Positions 46,604 to 61,109 of a stretch of 64,000 nt of DNA are shown piece after piece. The position numbers and the translations under genes were made by a program. Below the pieces are notes generated by a model. That model was not told where the DNA came from. It saw only the letters and a list, made by a program, of their open reading frames with translations, and did not search any database. Each line of letters opens with the position of its first letter. Position 1 is the stretch's first letter. Source of the DNA: Diprion similis (Eukaryota > Arthropoda > Insecta > Hymenoptera > Diprionidae); NCBI RefSeq assembly GCF_021155765.1, contig NC_060115.1:11388493-11452492 (forward strand), read 5' to 3'.

Positions 46604-49600
46604 GTACATATATTCGCGTATGGAGCGCGAGTTTATTTACTTGAGGCTGGAATGAGTCAGCTTCACAAGTTGACAAGAAAAACCGACGTTTTCTATCCTA
46701 TCTCCTTTGGCATCGAAGGCGACAACCGTTCAGGCTAAACAAGCTAATCGGCTGTCCGTATCGCAATTAAGTATACAAGTGTAAAAAGGCGGATTTCGTA
46801 TATTCATGGGGTATAAAGAGTATCCACGTAGTTCCAGAATTTACCGTCAGTCGCAAAGTAGCTACGTACACTTCGTTTTTTTAACACCTCGATCTTCCTC
46901 TCATTCCTCCTCGTTTCTCATCCATTCTTTCGTTTTTCTTCGTCAAAAAGAAAAAATTACAGTCAATTTTTACCCATGATTCTACTGCTGTAGTCAATAC
47001 CTATGGTGATGGAACGGAGTTACGCATGGCGGGGGGTTTCGAGCTCGGTATTTTCCGTGAAATTAATCCTCCAGACCGCAAATAATTGGCTATTATGCAA
47101 ATAAGACAAAATGCCCGCCAGCCTAACGACAGATGCTGGTCCCCCAGAGCAAACGCCCTGATCCCGTCGACGATTCGAGCACCGGAGGCTCTTACATGCG
47201 TATAAAACTCGTTTACAGTCACTCGAAGAACAGAGTCCTGTCGCCCAGGAAGGGCACACATCGAACCTCAGGGAACCCAACGGCGGATATAATTGCTCGC
47301 TTATGTCGGTACAGCAGCAGAGATGTAAGTTGGAGTTGGACTCTCGAGAGTCGATCGAAATCATTTTGTTTCTTATTTTGAACACATTCGTCGTGGTGAG
47401 GATGTTGAATTGTGAAAATTCTGGAAGAAACTCTTGAAACTCGTTTCGGTTTAATCCCGTTTCATCAACGTTGGAACTCTCTTTTGAATTTTCATCGTAC
47501 TTTGTATGATTAAATAAAAATTTTCACGACATAAGCTCCGACGCATTTTATGTTTCGTGTTTAAAATTCAGAAAAAGTATCTTGGCCAAAATAATTCGCA
47601 TATGAGTTTACTATTTCCGAAGTTCAAGAAAGTGTTTTTGTTTTTTTTGGATCGAGTAACGATTCAATACAAGTCTAATCGGTTTAGAGAGTTTCTGAAA
47701 GAAAAAAAAAATCACTTTCAACTTGATTCCTCCTTTCTGATCTTCGGAAATAATTAGCCTATATTATCACTGGTTTATATGAAACTGTGTGACCAGAATT
47801 TGAAAATCATGATAATATACAATCACAAACGTGTGAGTTGCTTGGGTGTTACGTTACGTTATGTATGCTAAGGATACCTCGTAATTTCGTGGATGGTAAT
47901 TAACGTCCTAATTGCCTGTAACCTCGACAGCTGTGTCGCCTTGGTTCATTTAGTTTGAAACTCAGGTGCATGGGATCCATGACTCGACTCTGACGCCCCC
48001 CCCCCCCCACATTAGGTGTCCATAGCCGGTCTTTTCGCCCCGGAAATCGCTCGTGCGTTTCCTCCACCAGCAAATTGCGTGATTCCTTTTCCTCTTAATT
48101 TCCCAACACGTGCGGCGCACCGATTTCTGATCAACGAAACAGCACAAGGTTTTCTGGTGCGCGCACCGTACTCGTTCCTAAGATTCGCGTATATCAGCGT
48201 GCGAGCAAGATGAGATTGTACTTCGCGTAAACTGGCAACGATCGCCAGCTATCGCATGGAACGGAAGCGACTAATTAATAGGGCAAACACTTTCGCTACC
48301 GTGGGATAAGAAATAAAAACGCCTTGCTGGCGACTACACGTGCCTAATTTTGTGTTTCATGCCTCCATTTTTTCGGAGTGAATAGTTTCATTCCAGTATT
48401 TAAAGAATTCTTACTTGATGAAATTACTCGGAAATACTTACAGTGTAAACGATTTCACTTATACAATTAGTTATTTAATTAGGATTAAATATGGTATCAC
48501 AAGATTTATCCACGTGACTGAGTACGAAAGTAAATAAATTATCGTATAACCATTGCGTATAACTATATTCATCGATAAGTTTTTTTTTTCCCATGAAAAT
48601 GATGATGTAAAATCGATTTATTACTATGGCAGGTAAAGTGACAGTAAAATGAAAACTTTTGGTCAATAAAATTCGCCATTATATGACAACCTGAATCATT
48701 TCACTCTCTGCTTTTCAATCTACACATCAATTGTCGTTGTATTACGACCTCCGGGCAGGAATTTTTAGCAATATGTTAGCTTGAATTGGGAAAGGTCAGG
48801 GCTGGTCCGGACCGGTTGACCCGCATCAGTTGCCGAGTACCTATAATCAGTGATCTGGGAATCATATGAGGGTCTGAAGAAATATTCTAATCAAGAGCCT
48901 ACCGTGCATGTCGGCGGCTCTTTTGCGCCGTGAGTTCTCGCCTCGATGCAAATTGCATACGGGCATGAGGCCCTCATTTCACTGACAACGAATCGTGTAG
49001 CGTCCATTCCCCCTTCTCCATTTTATCCACGTGTGCTGATCCCGTCCATCTCTCAAATTCTCCGCCGCTGTCCATCCGGATGTTTCACCTCGTACGACAC
49101 CGTCCTAAATACACATTAGCCACCAGAGATCAGCTTGTCACGGCTTAATTGTGGATTTATGAATCACGGAATCCAACAGACCGGATCCCCTGTGTATCTG
49201 ATGAAGCTAATTCATCATCCGGCCGATATGCCCGCACGTTTTGGAACCAGAAATCGCCTGTCTGACTATTCGAACGTTTTTCAAATGGGACTCTTCTGCG
49301 TAGGATGTGTTCAGTATAACCAATTTCTCGTTGAAATTAGTTAATTATTGTAGAATTTTGTCGTAGTTACGGATTCCGGGTGCCGTGACGTCGTTGGTGA
49401 ATCGATTTCTCGGTGGATACGACTCCTGACGACAATAGAAAATTAATGTATTATCTCTAAAAGCGTCCGCATTGTGAACGTCAGGAGATCGGGTGGACAG
49501 TCCGGTCACGGGGTCTCAGCCTTGTTCGCAAGGTGGGAATCCTAGGAGTGCTTTCTCGTGTTCCTTAACTTACCGTTCCGTCGCCATCCTGGACCCCGAA

Positions 49601-50208
49601 CGCTGCTGACTCGAGAGTAGCGCAAGAGTCGGTGCTCGCGAATAATCTAAAAAAATAGTCACCTCCCTCTTGTCTTCCAGACACAACGGGTGGGACGGAA
49701 AAATACTCACATGGCAGCACTCAGCTGTCAACGATGATGAGTAGGTAGCAGGATTCACTCAAAAGTCGCTCCGTTACACAGGAATCAGAAATTAGAATTG
49801 ATCTTGCATCCGGATTGTGAATCCAATCGTAAAGGGACGTGGAAAATGAAAGAAGCAACGCTTTTTAGAGTCAGTATATAACTTTGTTCAAGTTTCTAAA
49901 ATCTAAAAACGTTAAAGGCAAAAAGTCGACTATGAACAGGTAACCAAAGTGTACACGTGACTACAAGTCCTTTGAATATAAATTTGATGCCACTCGAATC
50001 AGGACACTTTAAGTATTCTGTACCCACCGGAAGTTATTATACAGAGGAAAAGGATTATCTGAGTCAAGTGATCGAATAAAATGCGGCCTACTTTTGTAGG
50101 TCCATCAAAATTTAGTCGAATCGACTAATTGTATTGTTAGACCAATGGATCTTGAATTGATGCAAATAAATATTTCAAAATTCGATGACTTTTTTCTCTC
50201 GATGTACA
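46604..50208. other. Non-coding DNA
   Basis: The composition is mixed. A C run lies at about 47996-48009. GC-richer stretches at 47000-47300 and 48700-49700 hold short overlapping open frames on both strands, none with a recognisable domain or splice context. Confidence 0.45.
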
Positions 50209-50824
50209 ATAGGGTGGCGCAAAAAAAAACGACTATTTTTTGTTTTTTGAGTCTCATGTGACAGAATGTTAGTTTTTGATGTTTTAAGGCCCACTCCAAA
50301 GGACAGTTCAAAAAAAATTTTTGAGAGGTCGCTCCACATTTTTTAAAACGTCATAAATCGTCAAAAATCGATTTTTTTTTCAATTTTTTTTTTCGCCTTA
50401 CGGTATAATTTTATAGACAAAAAAAAATAAGTTTCCGAAAGATTCAGTTCAATATTTGAATTTTGAAAGGTCGCTCATAATTTTTTTTCAATTTTTTGGT
50501 ACATTTCTTTAGATCTTTTTGAGCGACTTTTTAATATTCATATTAAAATTTCATAAATTTTTTTTCTTCAATTTAGTACGAAAGAATCGATAACAATACA
50601 CCACGAGATGAATTAAAAATCGAACAAAATACTGAAAATATAATATTTTTCATTTAATTTTTTGACGATTTCTGACGTTTTAAAAAATGTGGAGCGACCT
50701 CTTAAAAATTTTTTTTTGAGCTTTGGAGTGGGCTCTTAAAACATCAAAAACTAACATTTTGTCACGCAAGACTCAAAAAAAAAAAAAAAAAAAAAAACAG
50801 TCGGTTTTTTTGCGCCATCCTAAT
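50209..50824 (+). mobile_element. Foldback MITE-like element, copy 4
   Basis: This 616-bp copy has one T missing in the left terminus (ATAGGGTGG) and a C-to-T change in the right (GCGCCATCCTAAT). The flanks are GATGTACA and GTACAC. The right arm lacks part of the GAACTGTCC box seen in the other copies, so it is slightly degraded. Confidence 0.85.
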
Positions 50825-53136
50825 GTACACACAATTCATCTTCACTTCAGATTACGCGCAATCATTTGAATCCATACCAATCGATGCATTATTTGAAAGA
50901 TACTCGAATCTGAACTCCCCCAATCAGGGTACCTTACATGAATTCGAACAACCCTTCAGTGAGTCTTGACTTCGTTGACGTTCATCAGCCGTGGTCAACC
51001 CTTTGCTCGGAGACAATACGGGCTCTGGTTAACAAAGTGACGTGAAGAGGGCCGAGTGATATTTTTCACCATGAAAGTCTGGCCCACCCAGTGCTCAACA
51101 CACTCTTGTTGGTTTGGTCCGGACTGGGCTGACAATGAGTTGCAGGGCTGCGGGTTGGATTCGAGACGTTTCGTTCTAAGGTGGCATTATTGCGGCCAAC
51201 CACGGCAATGTATCATCGTTAAAGTGTTGTAAATGATGCGTCCAAGTCCAAGTCCGCCATCCACCCAAAGCCGCCCTCCTCATCCACCGCGACGCGCCCT
51301 CGAGTAGTGAACCGATACAGCCCCAAGGTATACAGATTCTCTTGCTCTAGCTCTTGCTCTTTCTGTTAATGCGGGCTGCCGGCTTTCGGTTTACACGGAA
51401 ATTTACTTCAAACAGTCTCGTCTTATCCACTTTACATGGCATATCGCTGCGAGCCTCGGAGTTTAAGCGATGACTCGAATGAAGAACCTTATTCGAGGCA
51501 ATCAGTATTGGCTGTCTTTATACTTCCACGTGAAGAATATCGGAGTTTAGTCTACATAAGTTTACTTGGGTAAGATATCATGAAAGTTTGGCTGCCAACT
51601 TGTCAGTTCTATACTTCTCTGCAGAAGCTTAGGTATTGGTAAATGGACGTGAAGTCGAAATAGTAGTTGGGACGTGGTTAGGTATATCAATTTTCTTGAA
51701 AATTCTTCAAATTCCAGATGTTTCGGATCAGAGTTGGGCGAAAAATTTCAGTTACGATTAAACTAAAACCGTTTTTCAAAATCGGCAGCAAGAGCGAATT
51801 ATCCGCAAGTAAAGTGGATACATGGAAGACGAATACGTTAACGAAAATTAATTTATTACCTTTCTTTTCTCTCGATCACTTAAAGTTGGTGAATTTCGCT
51901 ACGCGTTATATTGATCTTGACAAAGAATTTTATCTGGTACGAAAGTAGATACAAGTCAGCTATTGTAAAGTATATGATTTAAGAATGTCATATATAAGCA
52001 AACGAATTTTTCGTCATATTAATAAGACGCCGCGGCGAACGATGCGTCATAATCATCCGGTCAACTTACTTAGCCGGCGGAGAGTTGTCCTTTAAGTTAA
52101 TTAACCAATTAGTAATTTTAATCGGATGACGCATGCGCATCTCCTGGGATACAAGCAAACCCTCTTAGCGGTGAGCGGCAAAGCGAGTCACAATATATAT
52201 ATAGTATTATACGAGGAGGAGAGGGGGGGGGGGGCAAATTCTATTCTCAGAAAAAAGCGTTCTTAATTGCGTCTAATTAATTTAGCGAAAAACTCGCCTC
52301 ACTGTACTCAGTTCTTTCCCCCCCCCCCCCCCCCCCCTCTCTCTCTTTCTCTCTTTCTCGTATTTCTTCCTCTTTTACTGTAAATATGAACTCGTTTGTC
52401 GCCATGAAGTCGAACTTTTATACTACAGATATGTGAAAGAAAGTGGAAAGAAGTAAATAAAAAAAAAAAAAAAAAAATGGATCACACAATTTATCGAAAT
52501 GATGAAGGACGCGATAGAGCCGAAGTTCATTGTCGAAATTGAGGTAACGACTAACGCGTGCTGCAGGACAGAGAGAGAGTGTATGATGCAACGTGTGTAA
52601 ATGCAATGGGCAGTCTAGTCGGGAGCAGGCCGAATGATCATTTTGATTAAATGACAAACGAACGCGGAGCGCCAGAGTTTCGCGTCACTGATTCTCTATG
52701 GGGCGTATGGGGAGCCTGCAGGGTACGCTTGTATTCTCTTTTCAATCGCTACGGGGGTTTTTGCTTCCCACAGTGCAGAGAACCGGGCTCATCCTTCCTC
52801 TTGCCCCCCCTTCCCCCCTTTCTCCCTTTGCTTCTCCCCCTTGGACACCCCATACAGTCCATGTGCGTATGCATACAGCGAGTATAATTTGGTTACGGGT
52901 AAATGCCCGTTCTACGCCCAATTGAAGTAACGCAGTTTATGGTAACACCGCGCCCAGAACGCTCTCTGCTGATTGGCTAATCGCGTTTGCCACGATTCAA
53001 ATCGCATGAAGCAATCGGGTCGACGCGCTGTTCATCCGCAATCCGCAAATTCATGATTCTATCCTGCAGTCTGTTTCTGATGATTTTTTGCGGTGGTTTT
53101 AGAAGTGATATCAAGTTTTTGAGGGTGCATGCAAAT
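50825..53136. other. Non-coding DNA with homopolymer runs
   Basis: The stretch contains a G run at about 52225-52234, a 20-base C run at 52318-52337 followed by a CT tract, and an A run at 52459-52478. Short open frames such as 51718-51948 have no recognisable domain. Confidence 0.45.
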
Positions 53137-53349
53137 ATTTTGAGGTTTAATTTTATAGGTTGTACTATGAAATAGAAGATTATGTAACACGGGAATAAAG
53201 TTGAAGATTATTGCTCTCATATTTCCCGCAAATGCAAATTTTTAGTCATGATTTTTGAGGTTTCATTTTATAGGTTATACTATGAAATAGCAGATTATGT
53301 AATACGGGAATAAAGTTGAACAGTATTGGTCTCATATTTCCCGCAAATG
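53137..53349. repeat. Tandem duplication with a 115-bp period
   Basis: Two adjacent copies share TTTTGAGGTTT, ATTTTATAGGTT, ACTATGAAATAG, AGATTATGTAA and TCATATTTCCCGCAAATG. The TGAGG start is at 53141 and again at 53256. Scattered substitutions show that it is not recent. Confidence 0.85.
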
Positions 53350-53883
53350 AGTTGTGAGGGAATAATATACTGTTTTCGTCCCGCTTTACAAGGGAAAAAA
53401 GTTAATATTATGGTTGAGTTCAGGTTGAGAAAGTTTGTTCTAACAATTCTTTTTTCTCAGAGTATGGAAAATAAATATTTCACCTCGTCGTTCTTTATGT
53501 CCTTGCATACCATTATTTTTTGGTGATTTTTCTTTGGTTTGTTCGCTTTCGAGACAGGACCGGTAGAAAGATTGATATCAATTTGACACCCTTTTCCGCG
53601 CTTGAAACCCTCCTGCATTAAAAGTGAATTCTAATTAAACGCGGGTGGTTAAAACAAACCGCGTTGCGCTGGTTGATTTTGTTACTTATTCGGAGACAGA
53701 CAGCGAGACAGTAGCTTAGACAGCTCGCGATAAAAGTAAATACGAAAAATATCACAACACTTGTTTAATTAACGTCCGTATCAACCGCAAAGACGAACTC
53801 GGTTGGGTGCAGGCGGTGAGGGAGGGTGAAATAATCGAATCGGACACGGGCGATGATAACGGGTGACGCGCGGAAGACAAAGT

Positions 53884-53907
53884 CCAAGATGGCCGCACCG
53901 GAAGTGA
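53884..53907 (+). promoter_or_regulatory. YY1/Pho plus ETS promoter-like motif pair
   Basis: CCAAGATGGCCGC is followed at once by ACCGGAAGTG, both on the plus strand, with a TATATATA stretch just downstream. Adjacent YY1-type and ETS-type sites are common at TATA-less animal promoters. No open frame follows that I can support, so any transcript would be non-coding or would begin a distant gene. Confidence 0.35.
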
Positions 53908-56900
53908 TGTATATATACATCGTTCGCCATTTCTCATTGTCGGCTTAACGCCACGGCTAGGCTCCGTGACTTGGGCCAATTTCAACGTCGTTCAAACTAT
54001 ATTACTGTTTCAAGGAATCGCGAGATAACACATCAACTCGTATTAATTATACGCATAATTCATCAACGTTCATATTTAATCTATGCAAGTATATCGTTAT
54101 GACTCGCAGAAGCTGTAAGGTGTAATTAAAGATCAACTTTTCTTCCCGCCAACGCGACGACGGCGGAACGCGGCTATCATTTCTGGGTATTCAATCGCTG
54201 TTATGTCTGTCGGAATATCTCGAAAGCAACATGGAAACTTGGAAAAAAAAAAAAAAAAAAACTCGACGGACGCTCAGGATGATTGTGCAAACTGCGCGTT
54301 ATGGATTAGAGATCAAGTTTAAATTATCCGGACTTCTTGCGGAGATCAGCAAGGCTCGCGAATACTTCAAGGACTGAAACTGCATGTGCATAGGACTTAG
54401 GAGTCGATGAAGTTTAGAGCGCGAAGTGAGCGCCGGGTGCTCCAAGTAGCTCCAGAGTCCGGAGGCCAACGTGTGTTAGTTGTGCCACACATAAGGACTA
54501 TGATGTTAATGAGGTAGAAATTAATTAACCGTCGTACGTAGGTACCGTTGGGTGGAGAAGTAATTGGGGAAAAGGCGAGGAGAGGGGAGGGTGTAATTGC
54601 AACGCAGAGTCAGCTGGTTTAAGTGTCATCGTGCACGGCTAGTCCACTCAATAGAGGTTGAATTTATTGGGCCGTAATGCAAAATTCTAAATGAGCTGTT
54701 GCAAGGTTGCATCGTTTTATTCACAGGTAAGGAGCTTGACTTAAAAACTCTGCACGTGCATAAAAAATTTTGGTCGGTATTAGTACGCTTTGAGCTAATT
54801 TTTTCTTCGAGTTTCTTCGACGAGACATTTTATGCCACTAGTGAATTTTTAATATTGAATCTGATTTTTTAAGCCATTCGGAATTTTGATTATCTGCAAA
54901 TTCGACTGTCCGGAATTTAGGCTATTTGGACGTTGCTCGTGTCGAGTTTCGACTAACTAGAATTTTAACAATTTGGAGTCTTGGTCATTTGGAAATTCGA
55001 CAATTTAAAAATTCGGTTTGGAGTATTTCGAGTTTTTACTGTTTGTAGAAATGACGACCATTCAAACATCTGACTATTCAAAATTTTGCGAATCACTTGC
55101 GAATCTTGCCATTTAGCATTCTAACGATTCAGAATTTTCACCACCATGAATTCGAAGTTTCGAAGTTCCCAAATTTTTACCCATCGAAACTCGATCAGTT
55201 CGTAATTTGACTTTTCAGAGCTTTTACCAACGCTCAGAGACACCCTACTTTGGTGATTTAAGCGAGCTTTTTCACGTAAATCCGTTTGTCTGTGGGTGTG
55301 TTCAAGCATCTCGTAGGAACTGGACGGGCCGCGACTAACGATACCCGTTATCTGACGAGACCCTTAACGAACAGGCCTCCCGTGTTACGGTTTCAACATC
55401 GGTATTCCTTATCCGCTTTACGACTCGTCTACGCAGTTGGTTATTATATCGAGGGAAGGAGGAGGCGAGACGACGCGGGGCGAAAGGGGAGGCGATGGAA
55501 AAATAAAGTGTTAACGCTCTTACGCGGCCATGCGATGATACAGGTCTGTTGTCTTATTGCGCAATCATCCTTTTACAAATACTTGTCATGTATATATATA
55601 TGTTGTACATACATAACATGTGTAAAGCGGTAATGAACGGAGCAAAGTTTCATTTATACCGCCACAAGACAATGCGATTGTTGATCTTTTTTGTCTCTTG
55701 TATATATTATCCGGTAAGACCAACAGACTTCAACGTCCGCGATCAATGATCTTTGATCTGAAAACAGTATTTTCTAAATGATCAAAGGGCTGTTAACGAA
55801 TGACATTCACGCCTGTATTCGACGAGAAGTATGACAAGAAATACGTCGTACGGTTTCGTGATAAACGATTTCCAAATCACACTCGAGTGAGAAAAAGCTC
55901 GTCTTGTAGACGATATCGATGATAAGACATTACCAGACGAGAGCACGAGGTTCCAGTTTTTTCCGTGGGCGTTTTCGTATATCAGTTTGCTAATGAGCTG
56001 GAGTTGAAACAAAGTGGCCTGACAAAAGCGCGGAGGAAAAGTCCGCTGCATAGGAAGTGCTTTATCGCAATGGACTGATAACTTCCTTAGACGTCGCTGC
56101 AGTGTTCTCAGCTGCATTCGTTACTTGGAAGCTGTAAACAACACGTGTCGTAGGCGCGAAGTAAGGAATGAAGAAGGGATGTCGTTTCTGAAGCATCGTC
56201 TGCTGGGGGAAAGTAAACCAAACAATCTATTTATCCATTTTTTCTTATCTAGTTTCACGGATAGATCGGCATAATCGAACAATGTCGACTCGCTGCCGGA
56301 TGCGGTCGTATTTCAAGTATGTACCAGACACTTTGGTGTCATGATGATTTATTTCCTGGTTTTGTAACGTCGACGATGAAACTCGTGTTACTTTTTTGTC
56401 ACTTTTTTCTTCACTTGAAATGGGGTATCGATGCACGGGGGTCAATGAAGTACCTATACTCGTGGTAATGATACCTGTTGGATGTGCTCGGATGTCCGTA
56501 CCGGAAACGTGAACGCAGATTTGGAAACGGGCTTCATAAAAAAATTTCTATCCTTGAATTACGATGCATGGTTTATATACATTTCGCTAAAATGTCAAAG
56601 ATCGTCACAAATTTTATAAATAATATATAAATACTATTCTACTCAGATTGTTACTAGCTTCTGAACAACGACGACAATTGAAAAGAATCCGTACTTCCTG
56701 AAATACGTTTTACAGCCTGTTGTTTATAAAATGTCCTAACAGGTCCACCAAGATTTTTCGATTGATTTAACCATTTTTTAATCTTTCATTGAGTAAAAAG
56801 AAAGAAAGAAAGTATAAATATGACAGCTTCAATGTTAAAAATTAAAAAATTAAGTGTAAAAAGTAACCAAAATGTAAAGGAGACTTGCTGGGACATTATG

Positions 56901-59900
56901 ATTTATAGTTAAATTTTTCTAACAATGTATATAGCTACATACGATGAAATATTGAAAAGCTCGTCAACCTTAATTCCTCGGAGTTTCGAATCCAAGCTCT
57001 GCGGTGAATCCGCGGTTATCCATATGAATGAGACAAGCTGTCTGGTATTAAACTTGAATTAAATCAGTAGGTAGGTACAGTAAACTGCGAATACATTTGT
57101 CGCGTCGCGTCGTCTGCTATACGGCAGGTCGGACTTGACCGAGCTCCGACTAATCTAGGGCCTCTCGGTTCGCGGTATTTCAAATTAATTAATCCCGTAT
57201 CAAATTGGTCTTGCAGCCAATTTCCTAGGCTTCGCCTGTGACCGTTCACCGTCCAATATATCGCCTCCACGGGCAACGCTTTGAACTGCAAACTGCTCGC
57301 TGGTGCTACCATAGAAACGATACTTCGCGTCACACCGTCTATCCCAAATCAAATCAACGCTCGGTTCTTAAATATTGTCAAGAAGCGTTATTTTTTATTC
57401 TCCTCGCCATTTCTTCTCTCTTTTCAAATTGCAATCGCGCATCCCTTATATATCGTACTTGAATTTTGTATTATCGATCGTCGTATATTAGGATGAGAAC
57501 GGAACTAAGGATCGAGGAAGAAAAAGAACTTTCTCCCGATGTGTTTCACGTCCGAAAACGTTGGCGAATTTATTGGTTAAGGAAATTAGCGTCAGGCTTC
57601 TATACGCCGGCAATCGACGGGCATGCTTAATACGAATTGTATCCGCAAGAGCGGAGGCATTCACGAAACATGTCAATTACATTGCGAGGGACCCCCGGGT
57701 GTCGGGTGCCGAACGGTCGAACGGACGTGCCCCCCCTCCCCCCCCCCCTCCCCCTTCGTCTGCAGGAAATGATTTGATTTTCGTCATTTTTATCATTCAG
57801 CGCACCCGAAATCAAATCGGCCACCCTTGACGACGACCGGCATATATACGTCCGTACAACAACTTGCTCGTCGGGTTTCTTTCCAGGAAGCGGAAGTGCC
57901 GTACTTCCCTTCTCTTCCCTTCACTTCCATTCCCTTTCATTCCCTTCTCGCAGCGCTTATTCGGGCAAAAATGGCACGAGGAGAATCGAATTACCTACGC
58001 CGATTCAATGCGAAGGAAGAATCGGCTTTACGAACACACGATCCTCTCCGACTACTCGATCGAATCACTCGTTCCGCACAATGGAACTAATTATTCCGAA
58101 CTACGTAACGATCACGTGCCATTCATCCGTGCTTTTAATACACCGTTCGATTATTTTGTAATTTTTTTTTTTCTTGTTTGATGTCAACTTCTTTATCGTT
58201 GGTTAATTTAATCTAACTTTTATTAATGCTTGATTTCGATCTGACGCTTCATATATGTACGAATCACTAAGAAAAATTTGTTTAAATGTAGAAGACGCGT
58301 GAATTTGGTTTTGACGTTACTAGAAAGAAGTAAATATATTTGTTATCCAATCTGATTTTGAAAAACTGCGCAAAAAATTTTGTTAAAACAGAAAATGCAC
58401 TATGTCGAAATATTGACCGTAATAAGTTTTTTTATACACGTATAAACTCGTTTTATAAATAGCTATACGTAACTATAATATTGAAATAAATTCCTCGTTA
58501 GGAATAAATTTTTTTTTCTCCCAATCACATTATACGAGAAAATTTTTACCCACCGTAATTATACACGTAACGACTATGTTGAATATAAACTTGAGGTGCA
58601 CACTGGTTTTTAATAAATTTGAAACCACATTATACTAATTAGTATTTCTATTTGACAGATATTTTACTATTTACATAAATACAATAGGTTCTTAATATTT
58701 CGTTGTTTAACGAGTATCTGAATTCAACAGGAAATTTCATAGAAAGTGTATCAAATATATAATTCGTTATGTGTTTGCTGTGGATAATTGACGTTGACCT
58801 GATACTAGTTTTGTTTTAACTAACTAGATTCTTTCAAATAAGTGACATACAGGCACTGTTTACGGACGCAAAGAGGCAAGAGACATTTTCTATGGGAGAA
58901 ACACTTGTCTTCCTTAAATAAAGAGTCTTCAATTTTTGTTCCTGGTATTTTCTAGCTACCTAAGCGAAGACTTCGGAATTCCCTTTTTCTAAACACCGTA
59001 AATCGATGAGATACGGTTTTCCGCTCTGCCTCAAGTCACTCGTTGCTTCTGCCATCCAGACGTCGAAATCTGAAGTCCAACTTGGGCCCTCCAAGGCACT
59101 ATAGTGGTTCTAACCGAAAAGACTATACTAAATTTGAAACTGAGTAAATTAAAGTGAGAAAACAAGTAATAAATTTCTGTGTAAAATTTTTCTCCAAAAA
59201 GTTTTAATACACTTATTCCTAATATAACGTTGGATCCAAATGAATGGAATACAATTTCTACTATATCCAGACACGCGGTATAAATAAGTAGCAGTTACTG
59301 ACTTAAAAATAAAAAAAAAAGTAAATAAAAAAAAAAACGAAGAAAAGGAAAAGAAAGGTAAAAAGGGAGCATAATTTTTTCGGCCATGTGTGGCGTCGCT
59401 ATCTGCACCCCGCACGCCCTCGGCGCCCTGGACGTGGGTATATAAATGCGTTTTCCCCGCTAAACGCATCGAGATGCGTCCGCAAGATAGGCGAGCCAAT
59501 CGCACGTAAGCGGAGCCGAAGCGCGTTGCGTGCGAGTGCAGCAAAGATCCTCGTGTCCGCAGCGTTGCATCGGGGCCATCAAACCCCAGGGCAACTGCTC
59601 GTTTATTAGGATTTCACGCCTCCGATCCCGTTACGTTAGTTTCAAGGCATACTCGGGATTAGCTCCGCCCGTGTCTCCTGCTATCCCGGCTTTCCCGCGG
59701 CTTCTCTTTCTCTCCTTAATGTGGGAAACTGCACTTCCACTGATCTAATCGCAGCCAGCCAGGTGCCAGCGTCGACCGACTGTAGCCAGAAATTAATTAA
59801 TCTCTCGCCTTCAACCCCCTGCTCGAATTTTGCCCAAATATATATTAAGTGAATCAGCATTGTTCGCTGCGTCTCGTTATAACTGTGGATTTTTTTTTTT

Positions 59901-61109
59901 TTGCGATGGTTCTGGCTTAAGCTGTGAGAGAATCCTTTTTAAGGAAATGAAAATATTCAGCCATAAGGAGCATGGAAAATTTTAAATTGTGGTTGAATGG
60001 TGGTGGGCTTTTACCACGTTTTTGGACAATTTATTACAGAGACTTTACTTTAGTTTGCTATGTGATATGGAGATGTTGAAGAAACAGATTACTAATACAA
60101 TAACAACAACAATGAGAATGTTTATAAAAAATTTTTACATACAGATTCATATCGATCTAATTTCTTATCTCAACCAGAAGCTGGATCTATAGAAACAGTG
60201 TATAAAACAGAACCCAAGAGATGATTTTCAACTGGAATAGTTGAAATCGATTTCAAATTTTAACGTTCAAAAATTTCCTCATTCAACTTTTTCGCGTTAA
60301 TTAATCAGACTTTACTCTGCAGATCCTTTGCGAACAAAGAGTCCATATCCTTCACTGCAGGATACGCAACGTGCACATATCACCGATATAATATTTATTT
60401 TTCCAAGTGAAATCCTTTATCTGGCCCAGAGGTAGGATCATATCATCGATGCCACTCGAGTATCGAGGCCGATCACGCGCCTGCACCCCAAAGTCGCCGA
60501 AGGGCGCGTGCAACGCCGGTGTCAGTTGCATAATTACGGTTTGGATGGATGGACCACTTCCAGAGTTTTACCACGGCATAGTACAAGGGTGGCGAGAATT
60601 GAGTGACATCGGGCTGGCATGGCGGGTGGCTGCAGGAGGTGGAGGGAGGGAAGGACAACGACACGCGAGCAAATGCGACAGCCAGTCGTGTGGAATAGAC
60701 CTTTATCTCGAAATCTCCCACCGTCGTCTCACTTCCACGCACACGGTAACTCGAAATTGTAATCACCGTGACTGGAAATTAAATACGAGAGGCTCCCCTC
60801 CCTCCTGTTGTCCTCTGCTTCTCTCTTGTCTCTCTTATACAGTTCCCAGAGGAGTCAGGCCTCGTTAGATTCATTCCGCGCGAATCATTTTCATTTCGGT
60901 TTTCGACGGATTTTCAAACCGTGTGTGTATTTAATATGTACGTATGTGTATTCACATTCACGTGAGAAATTAAACTGGGAGAGAAGCCATTTTGGTGTTC
61001 ATATATTACGTTCAATATCCAGCTACGTGTACGATACGTACATACCTAAGTTAGTATTCTGCATAATTTTCGTTCCTTGAAGTGTCGAGCTACCAGAAAA
61101 CGTATATAT
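53908..61109. other. Non-coding DNA
   Basis: I find no protein or RNA gene in these 7.2 kb. An A run lies near 54243-54260, a CT/C-rich tract at 57730-57752 and AAGA repeats near 56800. A GC-rich patch at 59380-59760 includes TATATAAATGCG at about 59439, resembling a TATA box. The longest open frame (60407-60868, 153 codons, plus) has no recognisable domain, and another frame is open opposite it, so I did not annotate it. Confidence 0.45.

Noticed and set aside
60407..60868. 153-codon plus-strand open frame
   Set aside because: It lies in GC-rich DNA with an opposing open frame, shows low-complexity Gly/Arg composition, and has no recognisable domain or splice context.
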